DNA from: Porphyromonas sp. oral taxon 275
GTDB taxonomy: Bacteria; Bacteroidota; Bacteroidia; Bacteroidales; Porphyromonadaceae
Length of the DNA: 64,000 nt
Direction of reading: 5' to 3'
NCBI RefSeq assembly: GCF_018127745.1
Contig: NZ_CP072333.1
Coordinates: 744,001-808,000, forward strand
The notes under the pieces are model-generated. The model was not told the origin of the DNA, made no database searches, and saw only the letters and a program-made list of their open reading frames with translations. Position numbers and translations under genes: made by a program. Each line of letters starts with the position of its first letter. Position 1 is the first letter of the stretch. Of the stretch, positions 8,678 to 14,867 are shown one piece after another.

Positions 8678-9657
8678 TGAATAGACCCATCGTACCCAAG
8701 CTCGTGATCGTCTCCCCGTGCTACAACGAGGAGGCGATCCTTGCTTATTCTGCCGAGCGCCTCACGAGCCTCCTGCAGCAGCTCCTCCAGCGGGGCAAGA
8801 TAGCGCCCGAGAGCTATATCCTCTACGTCAATGACGGCAGCCGAGACCGCACCTGGGAGCTCATCGAGGAGCTGCACCAGCGCTATGCGGAGGTCAGCGG
8901 CCTTTGCCTAGCGGGTAACGTAGGCCATCAATCCGCCATCATGGCGGGGATGATGGAGGTCGTGGAGGAGGCGGATGCCGTCATCACGATCGATGCCGAC
9001 CTGCAGGACGATCTCGGAGCCATCGAGACGATGATCGACCGCTACAGGGAGGGCTACGACATCGTCTACGGCGTGAAGAAGACCCGCGAGGCCGATCCCT
9101 GGCTGAAGCGTACGACCGCGCTCTCCTTCTACCGCCTGCAGAGTGCGATGGGGATACGAGCGGTGTACAACCATGCGGACTTCCGCCTGCTGAGCCAGGC
9201 TGCGCTGCGTGCTCTGGCTAGCTACCCCGAGCGCAACCTCTACCTGCGCGGGCTCATCGCGCAGCTGGGCTTCCCCGCCACAGAAGTCGATGACCACATC
9301 AGCGCGCGCGTGGCAGGCAGCTCGAAGTACACGGTGCGCAAGATGCTCATCCTTGCCATCGATGGCATCACCTCCTTCACGACGCGCCCCATCAGCTGGA
9401 TCATCGCTATGGGCTTCCTGAGCCTGCTGATCAGCGTAGCTATGGCAGTGTACGTGCTGGTCTCCTATGTCGAGCACCGCTCCGTGCCAGGCTGGGCCTC
9501 ACTCATGCTCTCGCTGTGGTTCATCGGGAGCATGCTCCTCTTCTCCCTCGGGGTCGTAGGGCAGTACATCGGCAAGATCTATATGGAGGTGAAGGCACGC
9601 CCTCGCTATCACATCGCCAAGCAGCTCAAGCATCATGACCGACCTACAGAGCACTAA
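8677..9657 (+). CDS. DPM1/GtrB-like family 2 glycosyltransferase
   Basis: 326 residues starting with GTG at 8677. The GT-A domain shows VSPCYNEEA (12-20), NDGSRDRT (52-59) and the metal-binding DADLQDD (106-112). Two C-terminal membrane segments follow (about 240-262, ISWIIAMGFLSLLISVAMAV, and 278-300, LMLSLWFIGSMLLFSLGVVG), ending in GQYIGKIYMEVKARP. This arrangement is that of enzymes which load a sugar onto polyprenyl phosphate on the inner leaflet (GtrB/DPMS type). The next gene encodes a membrane glycosyltransferase that could use such a lipid-linked sugar. The coupled start and the 23-bp overlap downstream argue that the three act together. The sugar is unknown. Confidence 0.88.
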   Translation: MNRPIVPKLVIVSPCYNEEAILAYSAERLTSLLQQLLQRGKIAPESYILYVNDGSRDRTWELIEELHQRYAEVSGLCLAGNVGHQSAIMAGMMEVVEEADAVITIDADLQDDLGAIETMIDRYREGYDIVYGVKKTREADPWLKRTTALSFYRLQSAMGIRAVYNHADFRLLSQAALRALASYPERNLYLRGLIAQLGFPATEVDDHISARVAGSSKYTVRKMLILAIDGITSFTTRPISWIIAMGFLSLLISVAMAVYVLVSYVEHRSVPGWASLMLSLWFIGSMLLFSLGVVGQYIGKIYMEVKARPRYHIAKQLKHHDRPTEH

Positions 9658-10849
9658 GCCTAGCACCCTGCAGCGCCTGGAGCGCCTGCTGGCCCAACCC
9701 TTCCTCCGCAGCCCACGTACCCTCCTCGGGCTGTGGACGCTGCTCGCGCTGGTGGCTGGCCTGACGAAGATGTCGCCTGCGCGGCACAACAACTTCCTCA
9801 TCTTCCGAGGCGTCTTCGACCACCTCACGCAGCAGCTCTCGCTCTATGCCGAGTACCCGCAGGAGTACTTCGACCACAACCACTACGGCCCCTTCTTCTC
9901 TCTCGTCATCGCTCCCTTTGCCGTCGTGCCCGATGTGCTGGGGCTGCTGCTCTGGCTCGTCGCGCTCTCGCTAGGGCTTTACTGGGCGGTGCGCTATCTA
10001 CCGCTGGCGGAGGGCAAGCAGGCCTTCGTCTACTGGTTCTGTGCCCACGAGCTGCTCACCGCGCTGCAGATGCAGCAGTTCAACATCGCCATCGCGGCCA
10101 TCCTCGTGGGCTCCTTCGCCGCCATCGAGCGCAGGCAAGAGTGGCTCGCAGCGCTGCTCATCGTGGTGGGCACCTTTGTCAAGCTCTACGGGATCGTAGG
10201 GCTGGCGCTCTTCTTCTTCGTACAGCGCAAGCCGCGCTTCATCCTTTGGCTCGCCCTCTGGTCGGTGGTCTGCCTCGTCAGCCCCATGCTCCTCAGTTCG
10301 CCCGACTACGTGCTGGGGCAGTATCAGGAGTGGGCGGGGCGCCTAGCGACGAAGAACGGGGAGAACCTCTTCTCTCTCATGCAGAACGTCTCTCTGCTGG
10401 GCATGGTACGCAAGCTGACGGGCATCGCCAGCTACTCCGACCTCTGGCTGATCCTGCCTGGACTCGTTGTCTTCGGCCTGCCCTACCTACGTGTCGGGCA
10501 GTATCGACACCTCGCCTTCCGCTACGGCATCCTCTCCTCGGCGCTCCTCTTCCTCGTGCTCTTCAGTACGGGGAGCGAGTCCAGTACCTACATCATTCCC
10601 TTCGTGGGGATCGTGCTGTGGTACACCACTGCCCCCTGGCAGCGCGGACGCTGGGAGCAGCTGCTGATGCTTTTGGTCTTTGTCTTCAGTAGCCTCTCGC
10701 CCTCGGATCTCTTCCCGCGCGCGCTGCGCACCGAGCTGATCCAGCCCTACGCCCTCAAGGCGCTCTTCCCGACCATCGTCTGGCTGCAGCTCAGCTGGGA
10801 GCTCTGCACGCGTGACTACAGCGCAGCTCCCGAGGGGAAGGATATCTAG
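9635..10849 (+). CDS. Multi-spanning membrane glycosyltransferase, GT87/DUF2029-like
   Basis: 404 residues with roughly ten hydrophobic segments. After a short cytoplasmic N-terminus comes a periplasmic loop with NNFLIFRGVFDHL and YPQEYFDHNHYGPFFSL, which contains the acidic/aromatic residues expected near the active site of GT-C enzymes. Family GT87/DUF2029 members transfer sugars from polyprenyl phosphate donors outside the inner membrane. It overlaps the GtrB-like gene by 23 bp and is the last gene before a strong bidirectional terminator. Acceptor and sugar cannot be told from the sequence. I am fairly sure of the GT-C class, less so of the exact family. Confidence 0.75.
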   Translation: MTDLQSTKPSTLQRLERLLAQPFLRSPRTLLGLWTLLALVAGLTKMSPARHNNFLIFRGVFDHLTQQLSLYAEYPQEYFDHNHYGPFFSLVIAPFAVVPDVLGLLLWLVALSLGLYWAVRYLPLAEGKQAFVYWFCAHELLTALQMQQFNIAIAAILVGSFAAIERRQEWLAALLIVVGTFVKLYGIVGLALFFFVQRKPRFILWLALWSVVCLVSPMLLSSPDYVLGQYQEWAGRLATKNGENLFSLMQNVSLLGMVRKLTGIASYSDLWLILPGLVVFGLPYLRVGQYRHLAFRYGILSSALLFLVLFSTGSESSTYIIPFVGIVLWYTTAPWQRGRWEQLLMLLVFVFSSLSPSDLFPRALRTELIQPYALKALFPTIVWLQLSWELCTRDYSAAPEGKDI

Positions 10850-10930
10850 GGCTTGAGCAGCCTCAGCTCCTCGCAGCTAGCACTTCGTCACTCCTCGGAG
10901 CCTCCTCGACCCTAGCCTAACTATACGATC

Positions 10931-10982
10931 AAAGGCAGCGCCCAGCTCAGTCCCTCATGGGGCTAAGCTGGGCGTTGCCTTT
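10931..10982. terminator. Bidirectional terminator between convergent operons
   Basis: 17-bp inverted repeat (10931-10947 with 10966-10982) with a single mismatch and AAAGG/CCTTT ends, placed between the plus-strand glycosyltransferase gene and the minus-strand porT stop. It can serve both directions. Confidence 0.8.
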
Positions 10983-11001
10983 GCTGTTTGCTTCTGCTTA
11001 C

Positions 11002-11715
11002 TTACTCGATGCTGAGGCTGAAGAGGAGCATCCGTGCTCGTGCGTGTGCTATGGCCTCGGTGTAGTAGCGCCGGCGGTCTCCTTCCAGCTCAGGGCGATC
11101 ACGCAGGAGCGCATCTCCTAGACCGTAATGGAGGCTAAGCTGGGGCGAGAGCTTGAAGCGACTGAAATAGAGGTCACAGCCCAGCCCCGAGCTCCATCCG
11201 TAGCTGAGCGGGCGAAGGCGCAGAAGGTCGCTCTGCCGTCCCCCGAGCTCGATGTCCGTGTAGAGCCCCGTGAGGAGGAAGGGGCGGATATTGCCTCGCC
11301 GCAGTCCCCACTTCAGCTCCAGTGGGAGTTGTAGGGAGGAGCTCCGCGCCTCTGTGCGTAGCAGCTCGCTGAGACCATCGGTATAGCTGACGGAGACGCT
11401 CCCTAGGTGCAGCGTCGGCACGAGACGCAGCTCCAGCCCGGGCGAGAGCGTCAGTCCGCCGATGACCCCGATGCTGAAGCCTGGCTGATAGTCGGGACTC
11501 TGCGGGATGAGTACCCGTCCCTCGTGATCGCTCAGCCCCGAGGGGCGCAGCTGTAGATCCCTGCTGTGCAGCCCTATCCTCAGCCCGAGATAATACCTGC
11601 GTAGGTCGAGGTAGGGTTGATGCTGGACGTGGCGCGTGAGCTCCTGCGCTGAGAGGGCGCCAGCCCTGATGAGGGGCAGTGCCGCGAGGCAGCCGAGGAG
11701 CAGAGAGCGGAGCAC
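11002..11715 (-). CDS. porT: Type IX secretion protein PorT (outer-membrane beta-barrel)
   Basis: 237 residues with a signal peptide (MLRSLLLGCLAALPLIRAGALSAQ) and a predicted small barrel. Features expected of PorT are RRYYLGLRIGLHSRDLQLRPSG near the mature N-terminus, GFSIGVIGGLTLSPGLELRLVPTLHLG, LQLPLELKWGLRRGNIRPFLLTG, and YGWSSGLGCDLYFSRFKLSPQLSLHYGLGDAL. PorT was the first P. gingivalis protein shown to be needed for gingipain export through T9SS. The gene lies 17 bp downstream of an ECF sigma factor gene, so the two are probably cotranscribed. The alternative is a generic outer-membrane beta-barrel (PF13568) protein, but the length and pattern fit PorT. Confidence 0.8.
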   Translation of the reverse strand: MLRSLLLGCLAALPLIRAGALSAQELTRHVQHQPYLDLRRYYLGLRIGLHSRDLQLRPSGLSDHEGRVLIPQSPDYQPGFSIGVIGGLTLSPGLELRLVPTLHLGSVSVSYTDGLSELLRTEARSSSLQLPLELKWGLRRGNIRPFLLTGLYTDIELGGRQSDLLRLRPLSYGWSSGLGCDLYFSRFKLSPQLSLHYGLGDALLRDRPELEGDRRRYYTEAIAHARARMLLFSLSIE

Positions 11716-11732
11716 GGGGGTGGGGGAGCGGC

Positions 11733-12317
11733 TTAGGCCTGGATATGGCGGCGCAGATGTGCTAGTGCATAGCGCATGCGCCCCAGGGCGGTGTTGATAC
11801 TGACGTTGGTCTTCTCGGCGATCTCCTTGAAGCTCAGTTCCTCCCAGTAGCGTAGGCGGATGACCTCGCGCTGCTCGGGGGATAGCTTCGCCAGCCCCCT
11901 AGAGAGCTCGCTGATATGCTCGTGACGGATCAGCTGCTCCTCCGCCGACAGCTCGTCCGAGGAGAGCTGTAGCGTGAAGAGTGCTTCGTCGGCACTCTGC
12001 GTATCCTCGATCATCTGCTCCTGTCCGCGCGTCTTGAGGCGGCGGTAGTGGTCGATGATGAGGTTATGGGCGATGCGGGAGATCCAGCTCTTGAACTTCC
12101 CCTCAGCCGAATAGCGCCCCTGACGGATGGTTGTCATGACCTTGATGAAGGTATCCTGGAAGATATCTTCGGCTAGGTCCTCGTCCTGCACCGAGTAGCG
12201 GATGTAGGTGTGGACGTAGGAGTCGTATCGGTGGAGTAGTTCGTTGAACGCCTCGTTGCATCCTGTAGCGTAGAGCTGTACCAGCTGGTCGTCGCTCTGA
12301 CTTGCATATCTTCTCAT
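11733..12317 (-). CDS. ECF-type RNA polymerase sigma factor
   Basis: 194 residues. Region 2 covers about 20-90 with the core-binding and -10 recognition block DEDLAEDIFQDTFIKVMTTI and FKSWISRIAHNLIIDHYRR. Region 4 covers about 130-190 with LSPEQREVIRLRYWEELSFKEIAEKTNVSINTALGRMRYALAHLR, the -35 recognition helix-turn-helix. No anti-sigma factor gene is adjacent; instead porT follows at 17 bp. Direct control of secretion genes is possible but not shown by the sequence. P. gingivalis has an ECF factor (SigP) known to act on T9SS genes; whether this is its counterpart I cannot tell. Confidence 0.93.
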   Translation of the reverse strand: MRRYASQSDDQLVQLYATGCNEAFNELLHRYDSYVHTYIRYSVQDEDLAEDIFQDTFIKVMTTIRQGRYSAEGKFKSWISRIAHNLIIDHYRRLKTRGQEQMIEDTQSADEALFTLQLSSDELSAEEQLIRHEHISELSRGLAKLSPEQREVIRLRYWEELSFKEIAEKTNVSINTALGRMRYALAHLRRHIQA

Positions 12318-12667
12318 TGTCGTCTGGGTATTTGTCCCAGCCCTCTTGCACCGCGGGGCGCACTAGAGCCGGGGTGAGTCCGACTTACTTACTTGTTTTA
12401 GATATGTACAGTTGCTTCTATAGGCAGTTCCTTCTTGTTACTGGGGTAAGACTTATATCGTGTAGTTGTGACCCTACACTTAGCACAAATTAAAGCATAT
12501 ATTTCGACTTTTCAAAATCTAAGGCCGCCTTTGCCCTTTTGGGGCAGTGCCTGCAGCGCGGCTGTTGAGGCTATATGCTCGCGTGCGGCTACTCCCAGAG
12601 CTCGCCTCCCACGCGCGAACGCACCGTATACAATGGAGAAGTCTTCCCTGCCTTGTCTCTGCCCTTG
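12318..12667. other. Intergenic region upstream of the sigma factor gene
   Basis: This part of the 680-bp gap between the ECF sigma gene and fabI is less GC-rich near 12390-12530 and probably holds the minus-strand sigma promoter, though no perfect TAnnTTTG was found. Short open frames on both strands lack any domain signature. Confidence 0.4.
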
Positions 12668-12751
12668 CTGACTGATATCCCTCAAGCAGCTGACTGATAC
12701 CCATCAGCGTGCTGACTGGCGTCCCTCAGGGAGCTGACTGATATCCCTCAG
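12668..12751. repeat. 84-bp four-unit palindromic element (copy A)
   Basis: Four 18-bp units start at 12668, 12690, 12712 and 12734. Unit 4 is CTGACTGATATCCCTCAG; units 2 and 3 have diverged cores (GATACC, GGCGTC). The spacers are gcag, cgtg and ggag. A possible partial fifth unit (CTGAGG) is in phase at 12756. The fabI -7 box is about 200 bp downstream. Confidence 0.92.
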
Positions 12752-12948
12752 CGGCCTGAGGAGTAGGCGGGTGCTTCTTGGGGCCTTGGGCACATGGCTT
12801 TAGCCTGCCTTTCTCTTTGTCCTTAGCCTAGGGAGTTCCTGTACTGGAGGCCGAGAGGGAGGAGCTCCCTCCCTTGGTTTAGGCTACTCGGCCAGGTAAT
12901 AGCGGAGTGCATCCGAAGCCTTGTCCTAGCGGGCTTGCACATTTTTTG

Positions 12949-12956
12949 TATCTTTG
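12949..12956 (+). promoter_or_regulatory. -7 box for fabI
   Basis: TATCTTTG 46 bp upstream of the fabI ATG. It lies just before the longer in-frame start at 12954, which overlaps the box and is therefore unlikely to be used. Confidence 0.6.
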
Positions 12957-13001
12957 TGCTATAGTCATTACGATCATTCAATAACAAAATACAAGCTACT
13001 T

Positions 13002-13835
13002 ATGAGCTACAATCTGCTAGCAGGTAAGAAGGGGATCATCTTCGGTGCCCTCAACGAACAGTCCATTGCATGGCGCGTCGCAGAGCGTGCCGTAGAGGAG
13101 GGTGCTGAGATCATCCTGACCAATACCGCTGTAGCCGTCCGCATGGGACAGCTCAACGAACTGGGTGAGAAGCTCGGCGCTAAGGTCGTCCCCGCAGACG
13201 CTACCAAGGAGGAAGAACTCGAGGTCGTCTTCCAGGAGGCGATCAAGTCCTTCGGCAAGGTCGACTTCGTCCTGCACTCCATCGGCATGAGCCCCAATGT
13301 ACGTAAGGGCCGCTCCTACGATGACCTCGACTACAAGATGCTCCAGACGACCTTCGACATCTCGGCCGTCTCCTTCCACAAGATGCTCCAGGTGGCGAAG
13401 AAGCTGGACGCCATCGCCGAGGGGGGCTCGGTCGTCGCACTGACCTACGTAGCGGCACAGCGTACCTTCGTAGGCTATGGCGATATGGCCGATGCCAAGA
13501 GCCTGCTCGAGTCCATCGCTCGTAGCTTCGGCTACATCTATGGCCGTGAGAAGGGCGTGCGTATCAATACCGTCTCTCAGTCGCCTACGGTCACGACTGC
13601 AGGTAGTGGGGTCAAGGGCATGAGCGACCTCCTGGACTTCGCTCAGGACCTCTCGCCCCTGGGCAATGCCGACGCCAACGACTGCGCTGACTACTGCATC
13701 ACGCTCTTCAGCGACCTGACGCGCAAGGTCACGATGCAGAACCTCTTCAACGACGGGGGCTTCAGCTCCATGGGGATGAGCCTCGATGCCATCGAGGTCT
13801 TCGCTGAGGGTCGTGCCGCTCGTCAGGCTAAGTAA
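13002..13835 (+). CDS. fabI: Enoyl-[acyl-carrier-protein] reductase (NADH)
   Basis: 277 residues from the ATG at 13002 (MSYNLLAGKK). FabI catalyses the last reduction of each fatty-acid elongation cycle. It is an atypical short-chain dehydrogenase: GIIFGALNEQSIAW (11-24) is the FabI-type nucleotide motif, LHSIGMSP follows, and the catalytic Y159 and K166 are spaced Y-x6-K (YGDMADAK). NTVSQSPTVTTAG near 189-201 matches the substrate loop. It is the usual target of triclosan-type inhibitors. It has its own promoter and a terminator; copy A of the 84-bp repeat is upstream. Confidence 0.97.
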   Translation: MSYNLLAGKKGIIFGALNEQSIAWRVAERAVEEGAEIILTNTAVAVRMGQLNELGEKLGAKVVPADATKEEELEVVFQEAIKSFGKVDFVLHSIGMSPNVRKGRSYDDLDYKMLQTTFDISAVSFHKMLQVAKKLDAIAEGGSVVALTYVAAQRTFVGYGDMADAKSLLESIARSFGYIYGREKGVRINTVSQSPTVTTAGSGVKGMSDLLDFAQDLSPLGNADANDCADYCITLFSDLTRKVTMQNLFNDGGFSSMGMSLDAIEVFAEGRAARQAK

Positions 13836-13850
13836 ATAGGCTACACGCTT

Positions 13851-13891
13851 AGCGCCTCCGCCGGTCTCACGCGTAGACTGACGGAGGCGCT
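13851..13891 (+). terminator. Terminator after fabI
   Basis: Ten-bp perfect stem (13851-13860 with 13882-13891) of sequence AGCGCCTCCG, followed by a short T-rich stretch, 15 bp after the fabI stop and before lptB. Confidence 0.65.
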
Positions 13892-13913
13892 TTGCCTTAT
13901 CCATGCTCGCTAT

Positions 13914-14660
13914 ATGATACTACGTACAGAGAACCTCGTCAAGCGCTACCGCACACGTACCGTGGTCAATCACGTGTCCATCCAAGTAGGGCAAGGGGAG
14001 ATCGTCGGGCTCCTCGGTCCCAATGGGGCGGGTAAGACGACGACCTTCTACATGACCGTGGGGCTCGTCGTGCCCAACGAGGGGCGCATCTTCCTCGACG
14101 ATGAGGACATCACGAAGTATCCCGTCTATCAGCGTGCCCGCGCAGGCATCGGCTACCTAGCGCAGGAGGCCTCGGTCTACCGCCGTATGTCGGTGGAGGA
14201 CAATATCCTCTCGGTACTGGAGTTCACCGACCGCACGAAGGCCGAGCAGCAGGCGCGTCTGGAGGAGCTCATCGCGGAGTTTCGCCTAGAGAAGGTACGC
14301 ACTAACCAAGGTAACCGCCTCTCTGGGGGCGAGCGCCGCCGTGCTGAGATCGCGCGCTGCCTGGCCATTGACCCTAAGTTCATCATGCTGGACGAGCCCT
14401 TCGCTGGGGTAGACCCTATCGCGGTGCAGGACATCCAGAGCATCGTGGCGCAGCTCAAGCATAAGAACATCGGCATCCTCATCACCGACCACAACGTCTA
14501 CGAGACGCTGAGCATCACCGATAGGGCCTACCTCCTCTTCGAGGGTAAGGTGCTCTACGAGGGTACGGCCGAGCAGCTGGCGGAGAACGAAGTCGTCCGC
14601 GAGAAGTACCTCGGTAAGGACTTCCAGCTCCGTCGTCGTACCTTCGACGTCAAGCCCTAG
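13914..14660 (+). CDS. lptB: LPS export ABC transporter ATP-binding protein LptB
   Basis: 248 residues, one ABC domain. Walker A is GPNGAGKT at 35-42, the signature is [13 protein letters not shown], and Walker B with its glutamate is [23 protein letters not shown] supplies the switch histidine. The LptB-type Q-loop region [19 protein letters not shown] is diagnostic. LptB powers extraction of LPS from the inner membrane together with LptF and LptG, which are not in this window. The gene is flanked by the fabI terminator and, 100 bp downstream, by a strong inverted-repeat terminator at 14759. Confidence 0.96.
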   Translation: MILRTENLVKRYRTRTVVNHVSIQVGQGEIVGLLGPNGAGKTTTFYMTVGLVVPNEGRIFLDDEDITKYPVYQRARAGIGYLAQEASVYRRMSVEDNILSVLEFTDRTKAEQQARLEELIAEFRLEKVRTNQGNRLSGGERRRAEIARCLAIDPKFIMLDEPFAGVDPIAVQDIQSIVAQLKHKNIGILITDHNVYETLSITDRAYLLFEGKVLYEGTAEQLAENEVVREKYLGKDFQLRRRTFDVKP

Positions 14661-14758
14661 CGCGGACACCCCGCCTCGGGGAGCCTTCCTCCCCCGCTCC
14701 TCCGAGCAGCACCGAGCCCTAGGTGCAAGTGCCTCCCGAGCACTCCTAAGGGCATAAG

Positions 14759-14820
14759 AAAAGTGGCTAATCTTTCTGCAGAAAGATTAGCCACTTTTTG
14801 TCAAAAGATTAGCCACTTTT
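14759..14820. repeat. Three-unit 22-bp repeat that also forms a bidirectional terminator
   Basis: The word AAAGATTAGCCACTTT occurs at 14782 and 14804, and its reverse complement AAAGTGGCTAATCTTT at 14760: three units at exact 22-bp steps. The first two form a 17-bp perfect stem with a CTGCAG loop, flanked by T runs on both strands, between the convergent lptB and transglutaminase genes. It is an obvious intrinsic terminator for both. The 18+4 spacing is the same as in the other repeat families of this window. Confidence 0.88.
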
Positions 14821-14867
14821 CGTCGAAGGCTAAGCGAGCGCGTGCGGCAAGCCTTCGGTGGGGGCGC

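Noticed and set aside
12668..12751. CRISPR array
   Set aside because: The gaps between repeats are only 4 bp, each array has four units, and no cas genes are present, so the repeat arrays are not CRISPR.
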